Source: Takakia lepidozioides
Taxonomy: Eukaryota; Streptophyta; Takakiopsida; Takakiales; Takakiaceae
Reading direction: 5' to 3'
Assembly (NCBI GenBank): GCA_030704615.1
Contig: CM060734.1
Location: 45,772,042-45,836,041 of the forward strand
DNA length: 64,000 nucleotides
Of the stretch, positions 43,960-54,800 are shown piece by piece (positions within the stretch are counted from its first letter, which is position 1; the number at the start of each line of letters is the position of its first letter). Both the position numbers and the translations under genes were made by a program. The notes under the pieces were generated by a model. It had not been told where the DNA came from and made no database searches. It saw only the letters and a list, made by a program, of their open reading frames with translations.

Positions 43960-44225
43960 GAGGGCACCGTCTTCTTCAACCTATTTCAGCCTGTTTTGCC
44001 CTCTCATCAGACTCGGCCCTGAGATGCATATTGAATTCTGTAAGTTAGCTCGTTGGGTGGATCTGTGGTGGTTTGGAGTGACTTTGACAAGTGACTGCCC
44101 GATGTGGCAGCAGGAGAGCAGGCACAATATTTTGAAGGCCGATTCTTCAAAAGACGGGACTCAGGGACAAATCTTCTTCTGGTGGGTTTTCCATGTTTTG
44201 TTGTTTGTTGCAAATCCTGCTTGAC
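43960..44225 (+). pseudogene. partial copy of the recurrent spacer / PDF-associated segment
   Basis: Shares CTATTTCAGCCTGTTTTGCC and GAATTCTGTAAGTTAGC with 38340-38460 and 47190-47290. After about 44100 it diverges and no WWDN segment is present. Encodes PSSSTYFSLFCPLIRLGPEM in one frame. Confidence 0.5.
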
Positions 44226-44902
44226 TGAGTATCCTGGCATCACTCACATAGAGATAAGGAAAGAATCTTGATAATCTCCCCAGAATGGAAGTTGGACGCC
44301 AGTATAGTGAGTGTCTTGTTCTTCAGACTTAACAGTGGGCGTATTTGTCAGAGTAAGCAAGCACTAGCGTGTCCGGCATGACTCTTTCATGAAGATGACA
44401 GCTTGTTCTTGGAACATGCAGGAACAGTTGGCGAATCTTGATAAGGCCACGTCTCCAAACCAGCCCTGCCACGGTGGCTTGTGGTAGTGCCAAACCTACC
44501 TCCAAACTTCCTTCACTGAAATTGTGACATATTCCCTTTTCTGGTTTTCCCTTCTTTTGTGTGTCTCCCTGCGAATTCAGCAATTGTCCTATGCACATGT
44601 CGGTAGTCTGTACAAAAGTTTCTTCCTTCACCCATATAGCAATGTAGGCTGGGTCCTTGTTGTCATCTGTTATTGTATTAACTCTGCAGAGTGAGAAAGA
44701 AAAGTCACAAAGTACTAAAAGAGACCAAGCTTCGAAATCAATTTTGAAGCATGAGCCATCTCTTGTTCTCAATTCTTGAATGCACCAAAGCCTTGTTGAA
44801 CCAGTCAGGCCACTGGATGTACAAAAGCACTACCCACATAAGACTTCTCAACTTCCTTTTCTGAGGTCAGAAGCCTCAGGTAGAAGCCCTCTGGGTCACG
44901 GC

Positions 44903-44904
<2 letters not shown>

Positions 44905-44957
<53 letters not shown>

Positions 44958-44981
44958 ACAGAAAACAACGTCTTATCAGTA

Positions 44982-45012
<31 letters not shown>
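44905..45012. repeat. (CT)n microsatellite, two blocks
   Basis: CT dinucleotide runs at about 44905-44951 and 44983-45012, separated by unique DNA (TTTCTTTACAGAAAACAACG region). The polypyrimidine-AG arrangement could act as a splice acceptor for the downstream PDF-type segment at 45035, but this is only a possibility. Confidence 0.9.
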
Positions 45013-45016
<4 letters not shown>

Positions 45017-45034
45017 TGTGGGTGCAAAACAGAT

Positions 45035-45415
45035 AACAGAGATGAGGAGAAGCTTTGGAATGAACACTTTTCCGACCCGAGTCACTGGTGGGACAATGGA
45101 GACAAAAAGGTGAATGCCTGTTGGACTACAGAGAGAAGCAGATGAAATTCAGATTTGGAACTACTGTAATAAGTAGGGTTGGGATGTCTGTTGGAAGAAC
45201 TTCATGCCGTCAGTCCTAAATTTCCATGTTGAATTCTGCAAGTTAGCTGGTTGACTGAATCTAGTTTGGAGTGACTTTGACATGATACTGCCAATGCGAT
45301 AACAGGAAAGTATCCAACAACAGGTAACAAAGATGAGGAGAGGGTGTGGAATGAATACATTTCTGCCCCCAGTCAATGGTGGGACAACAGAGGCAAAACG
45401 TTGAATGCCTGCTAG
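45035..45415 (+). pseudogene. PDF-type module, first half, two tandem copies
   Basis: The first copy (45035-45130) encodes NRDEEKLWNEHFSDPSHWWD, then NGDKKVNACWTTERSR, and is open. The second (45305-45415) encodes TGNKDEERVWNEYISAPSQW, then WDNRGKTLNAC, before a stop. WWDN and the basic tail match the beginning of the OSB PDF motif. AAAAAGGTGAATG could be a splice donor (AAG|GTGAAT) joining to the second half at about 45573, where TCCAG|ATATCC offers an acceptor. The joined product would read WWDNGDKK then YPRGPDFKHK. Confidence 0.55.
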
Positions 45416-45477
45416 AGAGTAGTAGACGCAATTCAGTAGTGTGATTGGGTGTTTCCTAGAACAAATCTAGGCTGTCA

Positions 45478-48400
45478 TTGTCAGCTGCTAGCAGCAAGGG
45501 CAAAGATGAATTTATGATTTGTGCAGAGGCATGGATAGCTGAAGGAGAAGGGATAGAGTGTGGGTCCAGATATCCAAGAGGGCCAGATTTCAAGCACAAG
45601 ATTACGTATGATTTCCTATGGATCAATAGCTACAAGAAACCTGCATGCGTAGATGGTCAATTAAAGGCAGCAGCTGCAGCGGTACAGTTGATAAAATCAG
45701 GCACCTCAACCCTGACCACAGCTTCTGGAAGAGGATCAAGAGAGGGAGTCCACAATGCCTCTTCTGGCACTTCTGGACATGTGAAGATGCTTTGTGAGGC
45801 AGGCAGACTGAAAGAGGATCTACAGACTTTAAACCAAGGAGGAATTTCAGCAGATTCAGATACGTATGTCTGTCTCTTGCATAAGTGCATCAAGATGAAA
45901 GGCCTTGAAGCTGGAAAGCAGGTGCACACGAGGGGTGAAGCCCATCCACATCACGTTCGTTTGTGTTTGCAATACATGTGTGAGCCTTGGAAAAGGGGAA
46001 AGAGGTTCATGATGACATCGTCAAATCTGGAATTGTACCAGATGTCATTCTGAACACTGCTCTAGTGGACATGTATGCCAAATGTGGGTGCATTAAGGAT
46101 GCAAGGCAGTTTTCAACAATATGGCTGAACGAGATGTGGTGTCGTGGAGCGCGATGCTTGCAGGGTATGCACAGCAGGGACGTGGGGTGGAGGCTGTGGA
46201 GACCTATGAGCAAATGATGGGGGAAGGGGTGAAGCCCAACCACATCACGTTTGTGTGTGTTTGCAATGCGTGTGCAAGCCTGGCAGCTCTGGAAAAGGGC
46301 AAAGAGGCCCACTTCGACATTGTCAGAGCTGGAATTGTACCCGATGTCATTCTGAACAATGCCCTCGTGGACATGTATGCCAAATGTTGGAGCATCAAGG
46401 ATGCAAAGGCAGTGTTCAACAATATGGTTGAATGAAATGTGGTGTCGTGGAATGCGATGCTTGCAGGGTATGCACAGCAGGGGCGCGGGATGGAGGCTTT
46501 GGAGACGTGTGAGCAAATGATGGTGGAAGGGGTGAAGCCCGACCACATCAGGTCTGTGCATTTGCAAGCCTGGCAGCCCTGGAAAAGGGCAAAGTGGTGC
46601 ATGGTTGCATCGCAAAAGCTGGAACTGTACCAGATGTGATTCTGAACAATACCCTTGTGGATATGTATGCAAAATGTGGGTGCATCGAGGATGCGGAGGG
46701 AGTGTTTGACAGTATGGTTGAACGAGATTTGGTGTCGTGGAGTGCGATGATTGCAGGGTATGCATAGCAAGGGCGCGTGATGGAGTCTTTGGAAACCTAT
46801 GAGCAAATGATGGGGGAAGGGGTGAAGCCCGACCACATCACGTTTGTTTCCGTTTGCAATGCCTGTGCAAGCCTGGCAGCCCTGGAAAGGGCAAAGAGGT
46901 CCATGGTGACATCGTCAAAGCTGGAATTGTACACTGCCCTGGTGAACATGTGCACCCTGTGACAAAGCAGGTGCACACTCACATTATCCTAAGTTGCTCA
47001 ATTTGTATGGTGTTCAACTGTTGCGGGCATCACCTTAGTAGTTTTGGAGCGACTGTTCCCACTGATAGTCAGGTGTCCGAGGAACTGGAATCTCCAGTGA
47101 AATATTAACACATCTAATGTGCCCCATTTTTCAAATATGAAGATTTCCAGAGTTCCCATGGGGTTAAGGCTTCATGAAGGCACTGCTAATGAAGGCCCTT
47201 CTTCAACACATTTCGCCCTGTTTTTCCCTCTAATCAGAATCGGCCCTAAATTTCCATGTTGAATTCTGCGAGTTAGCTGGTTGAGTGAATCTAGTTTGCA
47301 GTGACTTTGACATGATACTGCCAATGTGACAACAGGAAACTATCCAAAAACAGGTAACAGAGATGAAGAGAAGCTGTGGAATGAATACTCTCTGACCCCA
47401 GTCAATGGTGGGACAACCAAGGCAAAAGGTGAATGCCTGACAGATTACCAGATGTCATTCTGAACACTGCCCTGGTGGAAATGTATGTCAAATGTGCGTG
47501 CATCGAGGAAAGGGTGTGCTCGAAAGTATGGCTGAATGAGATGTGGTGTCGTGGAGTGCGATGATTGCAGGCTATGCACAACAAGGGTGCGGGATGGAGG
47601 CTTTGGAGACCTATGAGCAAATGATGTACGAAGGGGTGAAGCCCAACCACAGAACGTTTGTTTTTGCTTGCAATGCGTGTGCAAGCCTGGGAGCTCTGGA
47701 AAAGGGGAAAGAGGTCCATGGTGACATCGTCAAAGCTGGAATTGTACCAGATATCATCCTGAACACTGCCCTGGTGGACATGTATGCACGGGATGGAGGC
47801 TTTGGAGACCTATGAGCAAATGATGTGCGAAGGGGTGAAGCCCAACCACATAACGTTTGTTTTTGTTTGTAATGCGTGTGCAAGCCTGGGAGCTCTGGAA
47901 AAGGGGAAAGAGGTCCATGGTGACACTGTCAAAGCTGGAATTGAACCAGATGTCATCCTGAACACTGCCCTGGTGGACATGTATGCAAAATGTGCGTGCA
48001 TTGAGGCTGGACTTGAGGGGGATGTCCCTGTGGGGACTGCCCTTGTCAGCATGTATCGCAGGTGTGAGAGTTTGACGGATGCCACCCGAGTATTTGACGT
48101 GCAATGCCCAAGCGAAATGGGCTCTCATGGACTGCTATGATTGCAGGATCTGCTCAGCATGGTCATGGTCTTTTTAACTCTTTCAGCGCATGCAAAGAGA
48201 AGGCATGAAGGCAGATATTGTCTCCTTTATTAGTGTCCTCAACGCTTGTGCTGGCCCGGAGGCTTTAGAACGGGGCAAGCAGCTCCTTGCCAGCATCATC
48301 AAAGCTGAATTTGAGTCAGATGTTGGACTCGGGAATGCCCTTGTCAGTATGTATTGCAAGTGCAGGAGTGTGATGGATGCACTCAATGTGTTTGACAGAA

Positions 48401-49429
48401 TGCCTAAGCGAGATGTGGTCTCATGGACTGCGATGATTGGAGGATGTGCACAGAGTGGTCATGGTGAGGAGGCTTTCAAACTCTTTCGACAAATGCAAAG
48501 AGAGGGTGTGAAGCATCCCTGGAACAGGGCAAGTGGGTCCATGCCTACATTATCAAATCTGTGTGTGAGTCAGATGTCTACGTCAGGAATGCCCTCATTG
48601 ATTTGTATACCAAATGTGGGAGTGTAGAGGATGCACGGGAGGTGTTTGACAAAATTCTTAAACCAGATGTGGTCTCATGGACTGGATGATTATAGGATAC
48701 GCTCAGCATGGGCGTGGTCACGAGGCTCTCCAACTGTTTGAACTGGTGTGAAGCCAAATGAGGTCACATTTATTGGTGTTCTCTCTGCATGCAGCCATTT
48801 GGGCCTTGTAGATGAAGGTGGTCATTATTTTCAATCCATGTGTCAAGAGCATGGCATTACACCAACAGAAAAGCACTACACCTGCATGGTTGACCTCCTT
48901 GGCCGTGCAGGGCGCTTGGATGAAGAAGATTTCATTGCCAACATGGCACTCAAACCAGGTGCTTCAGTGTGGGGGGCCTTGCTTGGTGCCTGCAGAATCG
49001 ATGGAATTGTGGAGTTAGCAGAGTGTGCTGCAGAATGTATTTTCAAGGTGGAATCACAAGATGTATACATTTGCCGTTGGAGATAGATCTCACCCACAAG
49101 CAGAGGAGATCTATGATGCGTTAGAGAGATTGACTTGGCAGATTAAGGAGGCTGGATATGTGCCTGAGACACGCTTTGTGTTGCGTGATGTGGATCAGCA
49201 GATGAAGGAACAGACTCTTTACCACCACAGCGAAAAGCTGGCCATAGCTTTTGGGCTCATTAGCACACCCCCTAGGACCCCTATCCGCATCATTAAAAAC
49301 CTATGTGTATGTGGGGAGTGCCGCACCAAGTTGATATCCAAAATTGTTGCACGAGAAATTATTGCAAGGGATGCCATCTGCTTTCATCACTTCAACAATG
49401 GGGTGTGTTCTTGTGGGGACTACTGGTAA
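45478..49429 (+). pseudogene. PDF-PPR-DYW fusion pseudogene copy 2
   Basis: From 45478 to 46053 one frame runs through GPDFKHKITYDFLWINSYKK, PACVDGQLKAAAAA, then GSREGVHNASSGTSGHVKML and CIKMKGLEAGKQVHT. A PDF second half is thus fused in frame to the PPR N-terminus. PPR motifs follow in broken frames at 45987-46435, 46439-46960 and 47543-48140, with CGA-to-TGA stops at 46433 and 47537. The segment 46960-47440 is spacer with another WWDN module (about 47335-47445). From 48190 the sequence tracks copy 1 to the end of the DYW domain (49025-49429). That domain ends correctly in VCSCGDYW, but the CGDCHTDTK box has become CGECRTK (6-bp deletion plus substitutions). The E/E+ deletion near 49063 is shared with copy 1. 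No intact frame spans the locus. Confidence 0.85.
47190..47445 (+). pseudogene. recurrent spacer with PDF-type module, first half (within copy 2)
   Basis: Contains CCTAAATTTCCATGTTGAAT, GTTAGCTGGTTGAG and then a segment encoding TGNRDEEKLWNEYSLTPVNG-like sequence with diverged WWDN. It lies between two PPR blocks of copy 2, which suggests two shorter genes were joined by unequal crossing-over. Confidence 0.5.
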
Positions 49430-50003
49430 TAATCTCAGGGTAATACAGCAGCCAGAAAACACTCCAGACAGATGTTTCACCTACCAAACTAAAAAATATC
49501 TTTCCCCAGGTATGTTACCCACCTTCTGGTAAGGCCTTAAAGTTCTCCCAAGGTTATTTCCCTTCATTTAATACGAGTTACCGCATATATATAAAGAAAA
49601 ATCAACCTTGTCCGGTGTGGTATGATCTTCTCCCCCGTCCCATGAGCCTGGTGCTCGGTTAGTGATCCTGGGTTCAATCCTTCAACATGTGCCTTCAAAC
49701 CGACCATTGGCCTCTAGATGGGCTGTGTTGAGCAGTAGGCTCTATAGATTCATTGGACATTAAAGAAAATTTACCTTTATCTTTATGAAAGAGGTTATTT
49801 TCTCCTCAACCATAATGAAGGGCCTGATTTGTGAGAAGTAGCTTCCCGTATTTTCTTTTCATTTTTTCCTTTTCTTTCTTTTGAAAGTCTTAGGTGTCTA
49901 CCTATGGTAATGCACCATGGGAATGACCCACTCCTTTTTGTGAAAATTGAACATAGGTCTTAGAATCCGTCGCTAGTAGTGCGGAGCAAGGCGAAGCCCT
50001 AGT
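48170..50003 (+). repeat. segmental duplication block, copy 2
   Basis: Matches 41281-43307, about 6.9 kb away in direct orientation. It ends at GCGAAGCCCTAGT, after which the sequence becomes unrelated AT-rich DNA. Differences from copy 1 are mostly single-base changes and short indels, indicating a fairly recent duplication. Confidence 0.85.
49610..49785 (+). mobile_element. SINE-like element, duplicate of 42725
   Basis: Same content as 42725-42935: GTGCTCGGTTAGTG, GGGTTCAATCC, TTGGACATTAAAGAAAATTT. The C-rich tract present in copy 1 (about 42753-42775) is largely deleted here. Confidence 0.45.
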
Positions 50004-50026
50004 AATATAACATAATAACCAAGAAG

Positions 50027-50184
50027 ACAACCAGCATGTAGCCTAGTGGTAATGGGTACATACCACGTTGGATGTGGTTGTGGGTTGAAACCACCGTCTG
50101 GTGTGTCATGAAGGTGTCCACCTTCCTGTTATAAGAGGTAAAAAAATAAAAAAGAGTTGGACTAAAAATAAAAATAAAAATAAA
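50027..50184 (+). mobile_element. tRNA-derived SINE with 13-bp target-site duplication
   Basis: Flanked by identical direct repeats AATAACCAAGAAG at 50014-50026 and 50185-50197. The A-box is TAGCCTAGTGG (50039-50049). The B-box is GGTTGAAACC (50083-50092), 33 bp further on, a normal Pol III spacing. The tail is A-rich, ending in (AAAAT)n. This is a complete, relatively young insertion. Relics of the same family lie at 3655-3755 and 9400-9465. It inserted just beyond the end of the duplicated PPR block. Confidence 0.85.
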
Positions 50185-50223
50185 AATAACCAAGAAGTGT
50201 AATCAAACATAACCCTATATAAA

Positions 50224-50244
50224 ACACACACACACACACACACA
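50224..50244. repeat. (CA)n microsatellite
   Basis: Short CA dinucleotide run after the SINE. Confidence 0.9.
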
Positions 50245-50249
50245 TATAC

Positions 50250-51384
50250 TCATCGGCCTCATACATTCAGACCATCATCTTTGCTTGCAATGCCATTGAG
50301 CCCTTTGGCTTTTTTCTACCTGCACCAAAGCTCTCTCTTTCCTACAGCTCACATCTCTTCTACCAAGTATGCTGCCAAGTATTCTAACTCCAAGTTCCAC
50401 AGCCATATATGTAGCAAAATATCTTTCTTCTATAAACTGTTTCAACTTCAAAGATTTGCACCTGACATCACATCCTCCGACTCCAACCCTTCATGAAACC
50501 TTGAATGCGTTTGTGAGCCCATCCTTTCCTACACACTTCCGTTGGAGGGCTCATTTAGTTAGCACCATCGGTCCCTCACCTCGCGTCCACTCATACTCAT
50601 TGCAGATTCACTCAAATACTTCAAATATAACTATCAAGGCACTACCATCGCTTTGTGTCCACGTTTACCATCGATCTGCACGAGGCCCACTGTGCAATCA
50701 CCACAAGACTCCTCCATATTCCTCAACTTTCAGACAATACATTGATGTATTCTTGTGCTATTGTGGATTTTTTTAAAATTTTGTTCGTTTGGGGGTACAT
50801 ATTGTCCATACGAGAAATAAGAAAAAACACAAAGGACAAATGTGAAAGGATAAAATTAAAGTGAACTAAATGTGATGGAATTGAAAGAACAGAATAGCTG
50901 TTCACAAAAAGATATTAGCGTCTTCAATGTGCGTGCCTGTGGCAGGGCCCATGTGTAGCAGAGAGGGTCGTGAAGGGTGGGAGCGGCTCTACCCTCATAG
51001 GGTCTCGAGCTGCTCAGTTTGCTGTTGGATCTGCCGCAGCTAGATCCGGGCAAGCAGGCCCACTTTGGTAGGTCTCAACCAAGGGGGCCATGACCTGCCT
51101 GCAAGCTCTGGTAATGCATAAACGATTAAACATTTCCAAGGTTTTTAGAAAGTAGTAGGTAATGTGATAGTTAAGAACGATGAGCAATATGTATGAGGTT
51201 TGGTCTTCAATTCTTATCAAGTGGTAATGTGTGTCATTAATTAAATATTTTTTATACTTGTTCTTTCTGAAGTCTTTGTTCTTCTACGGCGTCGGACCCT
51301 GCTGTAGACTTTGGACTGAATTGCAAAGTGGACCCTCCAGCGTACTCTCCGAAGTGGACTGGATTGGACAGTGGACCCTCTCTG
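50250..51384. other. unassigned interval
   Basis: No gene recognised. Open frames at 50281-50864 lack any known motif. Confidence 0.4.
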
Positions 51385-51810
51385 GCCAAGAGGGATGCAT
51401 GTTGCATGCAGTTGAAAAGGTGACTATTGTCAAGGAGCCACACGCGAGACCACACGGCAATCGTGCCAAGAAAAAAAATGGATTCTTTACACGGTCGATG
51501 GAAAACGTGGACTAGGCCAAAGTGACGACAGTGCCTCGATAGTTTTGCTTGAAGAATTGGAATGGATTTACTATGAGTATTCAGGAATACCAAGAATGTG
51601 GTGGCGATTGCATGGTGGGGCCATCCTGCCCCTGCATGGCAAGGGGGATGCATGTTGCATGTAGTTGCAAAAGGTGACTATTGCCAAAGGAATCACACAA
51701 CAATAGTGCAAAAAAAAATGCTCTACGGGGAAAACGTGGACTAGGCCAAAGTGATGATAGTGCCTCGACAGTTTTGTTTGAAGAATTGGAGTGAATTTTC
51801 CATAAGTATG
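51385..51810. repeat. tandem pair of about 200-bp repeats
   Basis: 51385-51585 and 51632-51810 share GGATGCATGTTGCATG, AAAGGTGACTATTG, GAAAACGTGGACTAGGCCAA and GAAGAATTGGA in the same order. The second copy is shortened in the middle. It is non-coding and the origin is unknown. Confidence 0.8.
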
Positions 51811-54800
51811 AGAGGACGTGAGGAGAAGACCAATGGTGCCACTAAAGGAGCCCTTTTCTAGAAGAAAATTGTTCGCTACATTTATGGCTGTGGAACTTGT
51901 AGTTGAATACTTGACAGTATACTTGGTGGAAGAGATGAGAGCTCTAGTGAAGAGAGAGCTTTGGTGCAGGTACAAGAAGCCAGAGGACTCAAAGGCTCTG
52001 CAACCTGAATGTATGAGGGTGATGACTATATATATACACACACACATGTTTTATATATGATTATATTTGATTCACATAATAAATGTGATGGAATTGAAGA
52101 GAACTGAATATGTAATGGAACTGAAGTAGACACCATAATTTAACTTCCTTTGGGAGCTGTCGTTGTTTTATTTTTTGTTTTTTGTTTTTTTTCCCTGGAA
52201 CCGATCGTAGGGAATTGAATATAATGAAACTGGAAGGATAACTGATGGGAACTCAATGTGATAGAACTAAAGGGGTAGGTCTAAATGAATTGCATATAGT
52301 GACACTCAATGTGATAGACTAAAGGGATAGATGTAAATAAAATGAATATAATGGAAATGTGATAGAAGTCAACTGAATATACCTAATGTAATTGAATGGA
52401 ACTATGATAGCACTCAGCAGAAGGATGAATATGCACCCCAACATGAAAAGAACAAATCTGCCAAGGGGAAACAACCAAACAACATTCAACAGCTTGTCTC
52501 TACATCGAGGAGAAGGACGGATGGTGGTGGCATGTGTATGTGGGCCCAACATGGCCATGATGCAAATTGCATGCAAGGCCTATTTGGTGGCTGCATGCCC
52601 TACAACCTTCTACAATATGGTGATGCTGCAGTGTGTGAGAGCGGGGAGTTGGAGGCATTGGCTGGTGGCAGACTCAAGAGGTCAGAGGTGAGGGTGAGGG
52701 TGGGAGGTGAGTAGCCAGGAGAGAGGTCTAGGTGTGGTACACTGCAGCTACAGAGAGAGGAGAAATTAGAATGACTAAAACAAGCCTATCGATTTGATGA
52801 CGCTATCCAGAATGAAAGGTCCAATTGACACTAATGTTTTTGTCTAGTGAGTGACTGCTCCCACTTTAGATGATCTCCTATTATGACTGCTCCCACCAGG
52901 CTGTACAGAGCGCTTACACAAATGTAAGGCGCCTACATGCCATTGCGTGAATATCTGCCCCAAACACCCCAAAAATCAAATCAGCTAGAGGCGAGCCGCC
53001 GCTTAAGCGCCTGACCGAATAGAAGTGGCAGCGTGCATTCTAGCCCAAGTGGTAAATGGTATGGGCCCCACTTGGCCGCCAAGTGCCGCTGTGTGGGCAC
53101 ATAATTCTGGAAACTTCTAAAGTCCAGAACCTTCTATAGGGGTCCGCTGGAACACATCTGCACTAGCCACTTTTCATTCTGGAGAACTCCGAATATGTAC
53201 CCCAATCGTTCAAAAAATAAAATGAAGCAAAGGGCCAAGACATCTAGCACGCTCTCTGAATTAGCATGGCTATTTGCATGGGGCCCACATGGCTATTGCA
53301 ACTGGTTATTGGATGTGGGCCCACATGGAGTGCATGCAATAGCCAAACGAAGGCTCTTGAAGGCGGTAGAATGCACCAAGTGCCGTCTACGGCAACTGGC
53401 TAGCCAAGAGAAAGTGGTGTGAGAGAGTGCCTAGGAGGACAAGGAGGGACTCCGGAGTTGGAGGCAAGGGCTAGCGGCACTCCGGCAAAAGGAGCAGAAT
53501 AGAGGCATTCCTGAGCACTACGGCTATACTCTGAGGTGAAAGGAGCACTCCTGCATAGGAGCATAACACAGGCCTAGGTCAACAATATGGTGGTACTGTC
53601 GACGGGGTACTAGTGGGTGGGGTGGAGGGACTTGAGTGGACGGAGCGGTGGTAATTGTTAAGGTGGATGGCTTTGCATCCTTCCGTATTTCATTTTACTG
53701 GCATGTCACTGTGATATTTGTTTTTATGTGTGAGGATCTGAATGGGTGTGCAGGATCAGCAAGATGTAAAACTATTTTATATTTATCCCAATTGTTCAAA
53801 ACTATCTTGTATAAATTCCTCATGAGTTATACATTGGGACATATTTTTTTATGTCAAACTATATGGATTATGACTATGATTTTTCTGCTCAAAATTACAT
53901 CTCCAACAGAATTTTTATACTACATTATGACGTAGTATGCCTCTACATCGATTTTACAAAGGATTCGAGGTGAATAATTTGTACCTCCAGCACAAAGGGA
54001 ACGGTCAATAAGAGTGAATAAGTGCCCTAGAAATACAAACAAAATTTTGGACCGGTAATAAGCAATCGGCACTCAATAGATGGATGAAAGGGTGGCAATT
54101 ACGAATGAAATTCTTGGGAGCCGGATAATGGAAATGTGTAAAAAATGGTGAAGGGTAGAATCTCCCAAAGTAAGTAGTAGCTGGGGAAGGTACATCAGGA
54201 GAAAAGCACCAATGCCTACTCTCTCTTTACGAAGAGCCAACAATAAAGTAAATAAATACAAATAAATAAATAAAGTAAACAGTGTGCAAAAGACAGGAGC
54301 CTACCTACCCGGGGATTGCTCAGCTGCCATCTGGCCTCTTCCCGGCCCACCTGCTTTACGACCGCCAGGTGGCGGTCGCAATGCAGGGATCCCGAATTGT
54401 GCGGGCATGACTCATCCAACACGTCACTACTTCGTTCGTATTTCATCCGTGCTTACCCGCAACAGACTAATCAGAAGGAGACAATGCCCAGAGTTAGTGT
54501 GTTTGACAGAGGGTGACGTGTATTAATAGGTGACGTGTATTAAGTTAGTGACTCTATCAGTGTCGTGTTAATAGTGTGGCTTGTGCTCGAGGTGGGTGGG
54601 CTATGGCGGAGCAGGATGGGGATCGTCCTCGTCAGATTGCCTTGCGGGTTTGGAGCAAGACTGGCATTTGGCGGTTGTCAGATTCTCGCTTTTGACTCGG
54701 ACTTGGGACCAGGTACTGTCTCCTCTCCAGTTCAAGCTCCTCTTCGATTGTGTTTAGGCATCACTCTGTTTTCTGCAGGCTTTTCTTTCTTCAGTCTCTC

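Noticed and set aside
44780-45016. Open frame with Ser-Leu repeats
   Set aside because: Produced by the CT microsatellite; no other support.
40198-47539. TGA stops might be rescued by RNA editing (fern U-to-C editing)
   Set aside because: Such editing is known from organelle transcripts, not nuclear ones, and the loci also carry frameshifts and deletions that editing cannot repair.
53035-53065. TAGCCCAAGTGGTAAATGG resembling a SINE A-box
   Set aside because: No matching B-box or tail follows.
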